43,921 nucleotides of DNA. Source: Paraphysomonas bandaiensis. Its lineage: Eukaryota; Chrysophyceae. Each line of letters begins with the position of its first letter. Positions within the stretch are counted from its first letter, which is position 1. Below the pieces are notes generated by a model. The model was not told the origin of the DNA and did not search any database. It saw nothing but the letters and a program-made list of their open reading frames with translations. The translations under genes and the position numbers were made by a program. Of this stretch, positions 14,601-24,641 are shown one piece after another. The stretch is taken from the NCBI GenBank assembly GCA_965644295.1, contig CBFFRP010000443.1, forward strand, positions 1-43,921, written 5' to 3'.

Positions 14601-15764
14601 TTCGAGTCATTACCCAACTCCGACGACCCTGAAGTTTTCGGTATGCATGAAAATGCGAATGTTACATTCAACACCAACGAATCCCTCGCAATGATGGCCA
14701 CAATGCTCAGTTTACAACCACGCTCCACTGGCGGTGGTGCCGGCAAAAGTAGTGACGACTTAGTTGTGGATTTGGCGGATATATATGAAGCGGAATGTCC
14801 CGATCTCCTTGATGAGGGTGATGCTGGCGAGACTACTTTTGTGATTCAGGTAAATCATAAGTAGTCTCCTCTGTTAAACGAATTTAAATATGTTATTCAT
14901 CCCAGGAAAACGGTCTCCTCACTTCATTAGCTATATGTTTGACTCAAGAAATGGTGAAATTCAACAGGTTTGCATATGTAGTTAAGTCTTTTTATGTGCT
15001 AATGAAATATTCAGGCTGATACGTCGTATGAAATCATCTTTGAGTGACATTAAAAAAGCCATTCGCGGCCTCATTGTCATGAGCTCAGACCTTGACGCTA
15101 TGTATACCTCATTCTTGAACAATCAGTTGCCAGCTATTTGGGAACGAGTATCGTTTGCGTCACTGAAGACACTAGGATCATGGGTAAAAGATCTTGTCTT
15201 CCGTGTCCAGTTTATGCACGGATGGATAGTAAATGGTCAGCCAGCGGCCTTTCCTCTGCCTGTCTTTTTCTTCCCCCAAGGTTTCATGACAGCCTCCCTT
15301 CAGACCTTCGCCAGAGCCCATATGGAGGTTCGCTACTCCATATCTGTCTAGCATAATTTATTTAAGTCATATTCGTGTAGGCTATTGATAATCTGAACTT
15401 CGAATACGAAGTGCTGCACACCCCACCTCAAGATATAGAAACTGGGCCGGAGGACGGAGTGATTGTATTCGGCCTATATCTGGAAGGCGCTCGTTGGGAC
15501 CACGAAAAATGGATGGTCAACGACTCCACTCCAGGAAAGATGTATGACCTCCTCCCTGCCATGCATTTTAAACCCGCTGTTGGACACAAGCAGGCTCCCA
15601 ACACGTACGCATGTCCTGTGTATAAGACCGCCGTACGCAAGGGTGTACTATCCACAACTGGTATGTCAACGAATTACGTGGTTCCCGTGGAACTACCTAC
15701 CGATTGTCCGGAGCAGAAGTGGATTTTGGCTGGTGTCGCCGCATTGTGTAATCTTACGGATTAA
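2642..15764 (+). CDS. DNAH6: Axonemal inner-arm dynein heavy chain, DNAH6 type
   Basis: Twelve exons: 2642-3201, 3255-3360, 3603-4185, 4240-4604, 4655-5371, 5457-13628, 13676-13793, 13843-14382, 14431-14849, 14906-14967, 15015-15327, 15381-15764. Together they give one frame of about 4112 residues (animal DNAH6 is about 4150). Order: low-complexity Ser-rich N-terminus; tail (LNQWEREFNLFHQISVIPFF, YRRWKAFTVWKKG); linker about 780-1400; AAA1 P-loop GPAGTGKTE near 1417 with CLDEFNRI near 1467; AAA2 GPAGTGKTT near 1697; AAA3 GVTGTGKT near 2045 with VFVDDVNMP; AAA4 GVGGSGKQ near 2399; coiled-coil stalk and microtubule-binding tip about 2626-2940; AAA5, AAA6 and the C-terminal cap ending NLTD. The stretches VSYYGGFTGTYREML, RRWPLMIDPQ, LIRLGDSDVDYD and PNPHYLPEVCIKVT are those of DNAH6 rather than DNAH7 or DNAH1. 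The role is ATP-driven microtubule sliding as a single-headed inner arm. The start ATG is followed by a non-conserved leader, so it is less certain. Confidence 0.93.
3361..3602 (+). repeat. Tandem repeat inside dynein intron 2
   Basis: This 242-nt intron consists largely of repeats of the type TATATGATACTGACTATG and TTATATACATGCTACTGTAT, in several head-to-tail copies. It is the only long intron of the gene; the others are 47-85 nt. The short ORFs over it are repeat artefacts. Confidence 0.85.
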
Positions 15765-16850
15765 GATCAACGTTATCCATTGATATATAGGCTTTATGTT
15801 GTGGCGTTACGACCCATGTCGCTGTGCAATTCATAGTTTCAATGTAGTACTTAAAAGAAATTTACTGATGAAATAATATAATATTACGCTTTGATAGTGC
15901 TTCCTGTATATCATGTTTTGCGTCAGAATTGGGCTCGGGCACCTGCTTCTTGTTAAAATGAGATCAGTGACATCGTCATTTGTTGTGGGAGTGAACTCGT
16001 CGGTGTAATAACCATATCCAATATTTTATATTTTATATATATTCTTTGCTTAATCTGAGTAAATGGAATGTTTAGCTATATGCAACTGAGCGCAGGTAAG
16101 TGTTATTCGATTTCTAACGCGATCACGAATGACAACCACCTAATGCTCAAGTAATTTAAAGCATCAGAGCCGAGAGTAAACAAGTTGAGGGCTTGAACGA
16201 TCTATAGATACATAGATACTTTAGGATTTCTTTGAAGTAAATCGGAAAACAATTCCGTGAGAAAATGTCACAGGATGATTTCTTTGAAATGAAACCGGGG
16301 AAAAGAACAAAATTAAACTGATAGAACCTCACGGTGTGATAGATCTCGGGCGGTGGGGCCTAACCTTTTCAAAAATAAACTAAAAATGGAGATGGTAGTT
16401 ATTACAAGAAATTATTACCATTCTGTTCCAACCGGGCTTGATTCCTTCACTATGATCCCACATGATGGCGGACACCAGTCACTAGCACAAATTTTCCACA
16501 TCAACCTCACCCCAATCGGCCATACCCAACCACCTCCAACTCGGACTCAGCAAACATACAAAACAAAGGAGACTTCCGAAACAACACAGAAAATACGTGA
16601 GGGTCGAACGCCGAAACATCACAGTCAACGAATTCTAATGCACCCTTGATGCAATAAAGCCAAAGACCAGGCACCCAGGCCCTCCATGGTCGCGACAAAC
16701 ATGATCAACAGCTAGACCCAAGAGATAAGATGAAAGAGAAGTATAGCAGGGTTGGCCCAACAGTTGCTCGAGAATGGATCGCGTGGGCAGAGTTGTGTCC
16801 CCAGAGTGATGATATCTCAAGACTGCGTGACTCAAACAGGTAGTTTAGTC
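15765..16850. other. Intergenic, no gene recognised
   Basis: AT-rich 3' flank of the dynein gene, including ATGAAATAATATAATATTA near 15867 that could hold its poly(A) site. The ORF at 16353-16649 has no recognisable composition or domain and I do not support it as a gene. Nothing else is seen. Confidence 0.5.
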
Positions 16851-17365
16851 GCCATCTTTATGAACACTGCTCGTGCGCTTTCGTAGTAACACCACCTCTT
16901 CCTCCGGGCCGTCGTCGGATAAGTCGTTACAAAGGTCGACGACATTCATCTTCCCGTTGCACTTCTTGTCCTATACCATTACACGCAGTTAACACAGTAG
17001 TAACCACAACACACAACAATAATCAGAATATCACCGCGGTAGCTTTCTTATTATTTGACTTCGTGGTATTAATCTTTCTCGTGGGTGGCGCAATATCGAA
17101 AGTCTTTCGCTGCGTTCTGGTTTGCTTACCCGAAACTGTTCCGAATGGGTTTCGGTCCCATCAATGCAGGGTTTTCCGAATTCCCTCTTGTTTAGACCTC
17201 CACCGCGCAGATCGTATACAAGTCCCTTCTCATGGAAATACTTAATTGCTTCATCACGAGCAATTAATTGAAGGACTAAATTTCTCGTCGATAAGGTAGT
17301 CCGACGACGACCGGAGGAAGAGGTTCCACCACGAAAGTGAATACTGTTCATAAAGATGGTGACGA
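16851..17365. mobile_element. Inverted-repeat element with about 75-bp arms, possible decayed DNA transposon
   Basis: The left arm (about 16851-16925) contains CCATCTTTATGAACA and CCTCTTCCTCCGG...CGTCGTCGG. The right arm (about 17285-17365), read on the minus strand, contains the same blocks with small gaps. Between them lies about 360 bp of higher-GC DNA with a minus-strand ORF (17031-17417). It may be a foldback element or two inverted copies of the 5' end of one coding sequence. No target duplication was identified. Confidence 0.5.
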
Positions 17366-17417
17366 GAGAGGTTGTCGAATTCCAGCAGAAAGCAGACCTT
17401 TTATCTCCCGCTGTCAC
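17031..17417 (-). pseudogene. Minus-strand ORF fragment, possibly transposase N-terminus
   Basis: Open for 128 codons. It starts or passes through the right inverted-repeat arm (HFRGGTSSSGRRR) and continues LVLQLIARDEAIKYFHEKG, a helical stretch that resembles the DEAI-F-E-GL motif at the N-terminus of Merlin/ISXO2-like transposases. The paired cysteines expected after it (C..CG) are absent, leaving one Cys. No DDE core follows. I cannot assign it firmly; it could equally be chance coding potential in GC-richer DNA. Confidence 0.25.
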
Positions 17418-18599
17418 TGAACTTCGTCAGGAAGTAATGTCCGAACTTCGTGATCTTTTGATTAGAAAAAATGCTGATTCTCCACCTGCTAGTAGTAACG
17501 TGTCCCCAACAATTGTTACCGTGTCTTCTCCAAACACAAACTAATACTACAGTTAGTAGTAGCGGTGTTATTGCATGCAGTAGTAGTGGAGAAAGCTGTA
17601 TGCGTATGCAATGTATCCAATATATATGAGAATATAGTATTACAAAACGCACGCCAGTAATTACTTCAATGATGTTGTACTTGTATTCTCAGTTTTGTTT
17701 AGCGAACTGCTGTTGCAGAAACTCCATTTGATTGGGCTCCTCTTCGGTACACATTCCCAACAATGTTTCTTTCAAGTAGACGAAGTATATATACTGAAAC
17801 CTTTCTATGCTTAAAGATCGTGTCTACAACGACTTAGCACAATTAAAATTGTTTTTCCTCGCGGTTTGTTAGGTCTAGAAGGCAGTTTCACCGGTTTGGT
17901 GTTCTGACAGTCTCCACCACATTGGATTTATGTCATCCCGTCAAAGACATTCTAAACCGGACACCGAACCACTTCAACAACAATTGGACAACTTCTGCTG
18001 TAATGTTTGAACCTGGGTCTAAAAATAGAATTTCTGATGTTCCATACGTACCAAACTAAGAAAAAATGCTCGTGCTACGTGCTACTCAATCAGTCGATGG
18101 ATACCGACCAACTAAATGTGGAGGCAATTGTTTTACAACATGAATACAACAATGTCTTTTTTTATTAGGGGGAGATACTGAATGTGTATTGAAGCCCACA
18201 TAATGTCTGCTCGGAGTCTAAAGCTCTGATTGGTGCTTGCAAAGTAGTAGATTTTGGAGAACTTTTGTCAAAAATACATCAAGAAGAGACAAATCAAATG
18301 GATCAAGAGCAATCAGTAGAAGCTCAAGAGCAACGAGGACAACAGTGCATCGACCCAGATCTACTTTAGACTAGAATTGTAGATGAGGCTCAGCAGGCGG
18401 CGATGAATGCTACTCGGGTGCTGAGAGAGGAGGAATGTCAGAAGACAGACCATACAAGAAGCGTTCAGGGAAGCTGATCAGCAGAGGACTAGCCAGGTGG
18501 TCCTGGCTCAGTTCGTTTAACTTCATGATGACGTATATGACAATTGTGCACCAAATCGAAAGCCTCCTTGGGTGAGCTAGATTTATTGTTTTTCAGTCA
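17366..18599. other. Intergenic, decayed sequence without a clear gene
   Basis: There are short open stretches only: 17356-17544 (+) reads ELRQEVMSELRDLLIRK followed by a Ser/Thr/Pro tail, and about 18300-18480 (+) reads a Gln/Glu-rich peptide with stops (DQEQSVEAQEQRGQQ). Both could be remnants of a retroelement gag-like or N-terminal region, given the RNase H relics nearby, but they lie on the opposite strand to those relics and carry no motif. Confidence 0.35.
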
Positions 18600-18985
18600 G
18601 GTCTTCTAAATCTGCAAGTAAATCCGCTGGAAATACTGAATAGCAAGCTAAATCATCAGTTTCTGAACGACATTCACCCAAATGATGTAACTCAATTAGC
18701 TGATCATTAGGTAACAAGTCCAAATGTTTTAGCATGACTACTTCACCACATGACTACTACTTCTTCTGGAAAACATTCCAAACTAACAGTCAATAACATG
18801 AGCCACTGCCGATTCCACTTATTTACGAGATAACCAATCCGCGAATCTGTTTAGCTTGCCCTTGAAATGTAGCGAGTCGAAATTAAAATTCTGTATAAAC
18901 ATCTTCATACGCACTGTTCTATCAACATTCGAAACTTCCATTCATTTGAGTTAGCATGGTCGGTCATAATCGTAAGCTTTTCCCT
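18600..18985 (-). pseudogene. Decayed Ty3/Gypsy-like pol fragment (RNase H end), copy 1
   Basis: Read on the minus strand, 18975-18821 gives TIMTDHAN, then after frame damage QNFNFDSLHFKGKLNRFADW followed by LSRK and a stop. The TDHAN...F.FD..H.KGK.N..ADWLSR pattern is that of the retroelement RNase H region that precedes the integrase in Ty3/Gypsy pol. Downstream on the same strand is a further open stretch (LDLLPNDQLIELHHLGE). Frameshifts and stops mean it is not functional. It aligns over about 350 bp with the second copy at 19690-20100. Confidence 0.6.
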
Positions 18986-19689
18986 CTTAAAAAATACGAC
19001 AATGCATACACACAGAATAATATTGTCAAGATAGTTTTCAGCGGTTGTTCAATGCATTGCCCAAAACAAAATGAAGATGATTTATACTACCAAATGCTAG
19101 CAAGTTAAGAAGTTGCAGTGAGAGTGAGTGGTTACACATATAATATCAACTTGTTTACGAAAAATTGCTTTGGTGATGCCGAAGTTTTTCAATTAACGTC
19201 TGTGAGCGAGGTAATCATGTGTGAATCGTACTGTATGCGAAAGGTTAGTTCCTAAGACAGTGAGCAGTTTGAGAACAACAGAGGTTTCTTTGGAGTTGTG
19301 TTGTTGAAAGTTGTCAGATAGTTTTATAGTCCCTCGAGCTTTGAATCAGTCTGTTAACCTACTGTTGGCTTTCCACGAAAATTTGGTTCAAATACGGAAG
19401 TTGAATCTAGGAAGAAATTTTCAAGATTTGCTATAGTGGATAATATCTACTTTGGTATTCAACTGTATATCTTGTATGAGGTTCATTTATTTGCGTTGAT
19501 GAGGTTGGTGATATTGAAAAAGTGTAACATATATATTCGTTATGTTATATTATATTGGTTGATCTGAGGAATTCTATTGATCGTTGGGATTCAATAATTG
19601 AGAAGGCAAAAGTGTTGTTGAGATTCTACTTATTTTGTTAGAACAGTGTGTAAAGGGTATGGGAATTATGTAGGATTATTTAGGCCGAA
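18986..19689. other. Intergenic between the two pol relics
   Basis: About 700 bp of AT-rich DNA with no open frame of note and no recognisable repeat. It may be part of the same decayed retroelement. I see nothing further in it. Confidence 0.4.
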
Positions 19690-20100
19690 AATTTTGACTC
19701 TCGCTAGTTCTTCAAGAGCTGCTATAATCTCTGAAGAAAATACAGCACAACATGCTACGTCATCCGATTCAGAACTCCATTGTCCCCTATACTATTCAAT
19801 CAGTTGGTTTTTCGGTAACAAATCTGTATTCTCAAACATTACAATTTCCCCACATGCTAGACTCTCCTCAGGAAAACAGTCTACACATATACATGGACAG
19901 CAACATAATATAAGCTACCACTGACTCTTGATCCTTACGCGACAACCAGTCTGCAAATCTATTCAACTTTCCTTTGAAATGTAACAAGTCGAAATGAAAA
20001 TTCTGCATACTGTATGCATTCGCACAATTCGATCAACAACCGAGGTTTCCATCCATCTGAGATTGGCACGGTCTGTCATTATAGTGATTTTTTTCCTCTT
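19690..20100 (-). pseudogene. Decayed Ty3/Gypsy-like pol fragment (RNase H end), copy 2
   Basis: Minus-strand reading of 20088-19927 gives TIMTDRANLRWMETSVVDR, a frame break, then QNFHFDLLHFKGKLNRFADW followed by LSRKDQ. This is the same block as in the copy at 18600-18985 and in the same orientation, so the two are diverged duplicates or two insertions of one family. No protease, reverse transcriptase or integrase motif and no LTR were recognised around it. Confidence 0.62.
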
Positions 20101-20188
20101 AAATAATAATTTAACAACAAGATTCAAATCAATGATATGTATACTGTATGCTTAGGGAATAGCAATTGTACTAGTAGACCAACTCAAT

Positions 20189-20404
20189 ACTTTAAACCCA
20201 AAGTTTCTATAATAGCTATCTACTAGCAGAGGCTAAGCGTATTGTATATAAATGTGATGATGCTAAAATTAAAGCAATAAAACTGTTCACTTTCATCATC
20301 ACATATGTACAAATTTCAACACCTCGCGGTTGCTAAGTGTACGGTATAGTTCTGTGGTAGAAGTACACTGGTTATAGCTATTATAGAAACTTTGGGTTTA
20401 AAGT
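20189..20404. mobile_element. Small palindromic element with 31-bp perfect terminal inverted repeats
   Basis: The left end (20189-20219) begins ACTTTAAACCCAAAGTTTCT; the right end (20374-20404) is its exact reverse complement over 31 bp. The interior (154 bp) has a weaker internal palindrome (GTGATGATG / CATCATCAC) and no coding capacity. The size and structure fit a MITE. No convincing target-site duplication is visible outside the arms. Confidence 0.72.
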
Positions 20405-20600
20405 GAGATGGTATAGTGGTGTAATATAGTGGGATGGTATAGTGATGCATAGTAATATTATGGTATCTGGGTGTATAGTGAGATGGTATATGGGTGTAAG
20501 ATGGTGTATGTGTGTATATTGAAATGGTATGTAGGTATATAGTGAGATGGTATAGTGGTATTTAGTGAGATGGCAAAGTAGTGTATAGTGAGATGGTTAT
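20405..20600. repeat. Degenerate short tandem repeat (GAGATGGTATAGTGGTGTA type)
   Basis: Successive imperfect units of about 20 nt built from AGTGAGATGGTATAGTGG and similar words run from the right end of the palindromic element to about 20600. The minus-strand ORF across it is a repeat artefact. Confidence 0.6.
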
Positions 20601-20732
20601 AGTTCATACTTGTAAACTGCATGTAATATATAGTGCACCTGATTGAATGATATGTGTATGATCTGAGGCACACAATATCCTGAGAGAATATGCACAATGT
20701 GACCCACACCCTAAAAGAACTGGGTACCACTG

Positions 20733-21075
20733 TTCCTAGCCACCTATACAGCGTCAGATATGGAGCTTAATCTCTCCTGTAGTATTCTTGAAGTTGTTTC
20801 GAAGTCCTGGTTATAATCTTCACTGACATTATTATTATCTTCTGTTGCAGACGACGGATGGGAGACGACTTGGAATGTTTGATGATCTGCTTTTGAGAGT
20901 TGGCTCATCTTTGTGGTTTCTCTTTAATTGTGTACTGTGTACTATAATGAGATCACGTACATATATGACATGTTAATATCATGAATAAAATAGCAGTGAG
21001 TTCTGTTGAAACGAATATTAAAGTCGAATGTCTATATTTACCCGGTGCTGATATGAGCGCTCTGTTGAGCCAAAA
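20733..21075. repeat. Dispersed repeat family, uninterrupted copy
   Basis: Shares ordered blocks with 30028-30096 plus 30869-31110: AGTATTCTTGAA..TTGTT.CGAAGTCCTGG, then ATCTTC, then TGTTTGATGATCTG, then AATGTCTATATTTACCCGGTGCT and ATGAGCG. The spacing is preserved, so this is one non-coding family rather than chance matches. No terminal repeats or coding potential seen. Downstream, 21085-21117 shares a short block (AGACAAAATGGGG) with 24862-24894. Confidence 0.6.
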
Positions 21076-21766
21076 TCAGGTCAAAAATAAACTTTTTTTA
21101 AAGACAAAATGGGGCTAAGCAAGTATTAGATATACACGATCTTATACAGTCCAACCATATCTTTTTCACAACTATTATCCCTATAATCTCATTAGTTCAC
21201 GTAATACTCTTAATCCCTAATAGTACACTTCAAGTTTAAGGTGGGTCCATTCCTGGATTCCTGTTTATTCGTCAGGGCCTAAGGACTAAAGACGTCTGCA
21301 CAAGTGACATATATTATATATTAGTGTCTCTTGTATCACACAGCATTTGGCAATGAGTTATCTCCGGTACTTATCCCTCAGAACACCACGAACCACGAAA
21401 AGGTGCGAGTCCGACTTTGTTATATATATCTCTGTTCTCTGTCAGAGTTTCATCTGTCCCACACTTTGTAGAACCACATTAATCATCAATACGTTAACAA
21501 TGCAATACACTACCCTAGCTCTTCTCTAAGTGAGTGTTGTTATCTACACACGCACCACGTTGTTCCAGACGAATATAATGATATACTGTTAGATGTTAGA
21601 GTGTAACGAAGGAAACTATAGATACATTTCATCGAGCGTTGCATACACTACTGAGATGTATATAAATTCCATGAATGTTCAGCCGTTCATTGACCAGTCA
21701 CAGGAAATAACAAGAGAGAATACAACTAATTTCGCAAAATAGTTACACGCTTCACCACAAAGAATT
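21076..21766. other. Intergenic, 3' flank of ATG5
   Basis: AT-rich, no supported gene. It holds a short block shared with 24862-24894 (21085-21117). The ORF at 21347-21529 shows no domain or conserved composition. Confidence 0.45.
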
Positions 21767-23001
21767 CTAAACTAAGACTATGACGTACAGAAAAAGGTCA
21801 GGATGCGAAAACTTCAGCCAAAGAGGGTATACAGGGACCGTGAGGTCTATTTCCACTCCCTGTACTATGGTTCGCCTGAACACAGTCACCAGAGATCGCA
21901 GAACATTTCCCAATATCTTACCTGGGGATCACTTTCAGTGAAGGCAGAAAGGAGTCACATACTTCTCTAAGAGTAATCAGCTGTCCTGAGTTTCCTTCAG
22001 TACTTTGCAGCTCGTTTGTCGTAGCGTACACTTCAACATGTCTCTGGCAAATAGGCTTACCGGGAACTACAATTCTCAAAGGCACAGTGCGGGGTACAAC
22101 CCCATCCCGGATGTCTTTGACTACTTCCTCATATTCATCCGCAATACCTGTAATTATATACGTATTATAATACATTTCCATATCCATTAATACATATATA
22201 TACAGTTATATACCTATTGATACATATATACATACATATACATACGTATACATGTATAGACACACACACATAGAGAGAGAGACATACCCACCTGACTGCA
22301 AAGCTTGTGTTAACTGTTCATGCTCTTTAATTGTAAGAGATGTGAATGGCCTTGTATTCCCATGTATGAGATACGTGGCTTGTTTCAAACTATGAGATAA
22401 CAGCCTTTGTCCATCTTGTATAGTGTTTAAACGCATACATTGTTCACCATGATGTTGTAAGAAATGTATAGTCAGTTTCCATGGAAGATCTTGTGTATCA
22501 CAACAGTCATAGAGGACTCCTATAGGCAAATGTCTGTATATATACATATAACTTAATAGAGAGAGGAATACATACTTAATACAGTCCACATATCAGAGAA
22601 TACAGTGATTATCTATATATATATATGTATGTCTATGTATGTATATGTATGCATATGTACGTGTATGTATATCTATGTATGTATATGCATATGTATGTAT
22701 GTACGTATACAGTACCCTTTAAGTGGTAGAGTATTAAACTCAAACCATATAGTTTGTTCTGCATCAATGACATCAGCCCTAAAATGATCTATACATTCAG
22801 CTGCTGCTATACATAAGTACGACATTCTTGGTAGTAAAACCTATACATATATACGTATATAGATTATATTATATAGACATTTAACGGATCATTTCATACA
22901 TAATAAGGATCCGGTATACGGTCTGAAGTCACATCTTGAAGGGATACTGATACTTCAGTTGGGATATATCCATCCCATAGTAACTGAGCATATCCAGACA
23001 T
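21767..23001 (-). CDS. ATG5: Autophagy protein ATG5
   Basis: Five exons on the minus strand, in order of transcription: 23001-22900, 22840-22716, 22533-22292, 22147-21922, 21875-21767, giving 267 residues (human ATG5 has 275). Family marks: start MSGYAQLLWDGYIPTEV; YYVLLPRMSYL; IWFEF..LPLKGHLPIGVLYD; DLPWKLTIHF; PLRIVVPGKPICQRHV; GQLITLREVCDSF; and the end IVQGVEIDLTVPVYPLWLKF. Lys126 in LLSHSLKQATYL lines up with the lysine that receives ATG12 in animals and yeast. Known role: the ATG12-ATG5 conjugate with ATG16 drives ATG8 lipidation during autophagosome growth. Introns 2 and 3 (182 and 144 nt) are swollen by TATG/CATA and CA repeats; introns 1 and 4 are 59 and 46 nt. It is divergent from VPS28. 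Confidence 0.9.
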
Positions 23002-23328
23002 ATAGTGAAAGTAATTGAAGTTAAATGAAATACTTGTAATGAAACACTTCCGCGTAATTCAATTTTAAAGTGAAGTAGTTATGATAGTATAGTATAGTAT
23101 ATTACACTCCCTCCTCTGAAACCACGTTAATATGTGAATATCCTCATACATGACTTCACTCTACTGAATATGATTCCAGAGTTGATGTGTATATATATAC
23201 GTACACACTACATACATACATACATACATACATACATACATACATACATACATACATACATACATACATACATACATACATACATACATACATACATACA
23301 TACATACATACATACATACATACATACA

Positions 23329-23362
<34 letters not shown>

Positions 23363-23380
23363 CGTACATACATACATACA

Positions 23381-23414
<34 letters not shown>

Positions 23415-23503
23415 CGTACATACATACATACATACATACATACATACATACGTACACACTACATACATACATACATACATACATACATACATACATACAT
23501 ACA

Positions 23504-23537
<34 letters not shown>

Positions 23538-23539
23538 CG

Positions 23540-23573
<34 letters not shown>

Positions 23574-23863
23574 CGTACATACATACATACATACATACAT
23601 ACATACATACATACATACATACATACATACATACATACGTGTCTGTACGTACAGCAGTCGTGCTGCACCCAAACTATCAAAAAAGCATGTTTTTAGGTCA
23701 TAAAGTGGGGATATTTGACTGTATGGTTAGAAAAACGGGTTTTATGTTCCATATTTTCCTTGTTTTTCTATATCTATGTGCTGTATGTGTGTTGGGTCTT
23801 CTGGCGTGTGTGTGTTATGAGGCAGATGAGTCTCATAATCACAATCAGACACCAAACATCAAC
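23002..23863. promoter_or_regulatory. Shared upstream region of divergent ATG5 and VPS28
   Basis: The 862 bp between the two start codons must carry both 5' leaders and promoters. Half of it is the CATA array (23209-23639). The 200 bp on the ATG5 side has TATAGTATAGTATAGTATA near 23085-23100. No defined factor site is claimed; the promoter role rests on gene arrangement only. Confidence 0.5.
23209..23639. repeat. (CATA)n microsatellite array, about 430 bp
   Basis: Nearly continuous CATA units interrupted four times by the variant CATATATACGTA and once by ACGTACACACTACATA. The interruptions recur, so segments of the array were probably duplicated with their variants. It is open in several frames on both strands (IHTY or CMYV peptides), which are not genes. 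Confidence 0.97.
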
Positions 23864-24641
23864 ATGTCAGAAGCTCCTCCCTCATATGAGACCGCAATCA
23901 ACTATCCCACACGATCAGTTTCTCTATCAACTGGATCTCTCACTCGTCCTCGTATGAGTGAAGTGAAGTTATTTAATGATTCGAGTGAACGGCGCAGGCA
24001 TGAAGAATTGTGTGATCTCTATACGGTACTGTGTATCTAGTGTATGATATGATCCTATCAGCTCATATATGACACAGATCATTAAAGCGACTGAATCTCT
24101 TGAGGCAGCATATAGCAGAGATGCTGTATCTGCTACTGCATATGCGGAATCATGTACTCGTTTAATACAACAGTTTAAAAGTACGGAGTCAGCTCTTATT
24201 ACAGGTGGAATGATTACTAGTGCGGAAGTATTTATGCGAGAGTTTGATGTGGATTGTCCTCGTGCATATGATCGTCTGCTTAGAGCTGGTGTACCTGCCA
24301 CTGTAATGCATGTCTCTCATGATGACAGAGGCGAAAATGTCGTAGTGGCTGAAACTGTGCAGTATTTCATAACAACAATGGATGCATTAAAGCTAGATCA
24401 ACGTGCTGTGGACGAAGTGCAACCTCTTATATCTGACTTGATGTCATCCTTGACGAGGGTGCAGGGCCTGGCTAGTGATTTTGAGGGTCTAGTCAAACTC
24501 CGCCTATGGCTTCAGAAACTCAATGAATTGCGAGCATCAGACACGATAGATGACGAGGAAGCAAGGCAACTAATATTTGACTTAGAAGGAGCATATAGTG
24601 CCTTCCACAGATTTCTTTCCACTGGAGGAACGAAGAAGTGA
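23864..24641 (+). CDS. VPS28: ESCRT-I subunit VPS28
   Basis: Two exons: 23864-24025 and 24078-24641, with a 52-nt intron (GTACTG..ACACAG), giving 241 residues (human 221). The core region reads EVKLFNDSSERRRHEELCDLYTIIKATESLEAAYSRDAVS, and the C-terminal four-helix domain contains VQYFITTMDALKLDQRAVDE, IQ-like QPLISDLMSSL, DFEGLVKLRLWLQKLNELRA and QLIFDLEGAYSAFHRFL, all typical of VPS28. Known role: with VPS23/TSG101 and VPS37 it sorts ubiquitinated cargo at endosomes and recruits ESCRT-II/III. I chose the start MSEAPPSYETA because it follows AACATCAAC and the upstream in-frame extension is a hydrophobic low-complexity reading. The N-terminus carries a PPSY motif (PPxY class) not usual in this protein. 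Confidence 0.92.

Noticed and set aside
16353-16649. 98-codon plus-strand ORF
   Set aside because: No domain, odd Thr/Gln-rich composition, no splice partner, and an equally long antisense ORF; probably chance.
23134-23703. Long ORFs of IHTY or MYVC repeats on both strands
   Set aside because: They are readings of the (CATA)n array, which has no stop in most frames. The same applies at 25.7, 27.4 and 43.5 kb.
23639-24040. Upstream in-frame extension of VPS28 with a hydrophobic segment
   Set aside because: The extension starts in the microsatellite and has no counterpart in VPS28; the internal ATG at 23864 gives the expected protein size.
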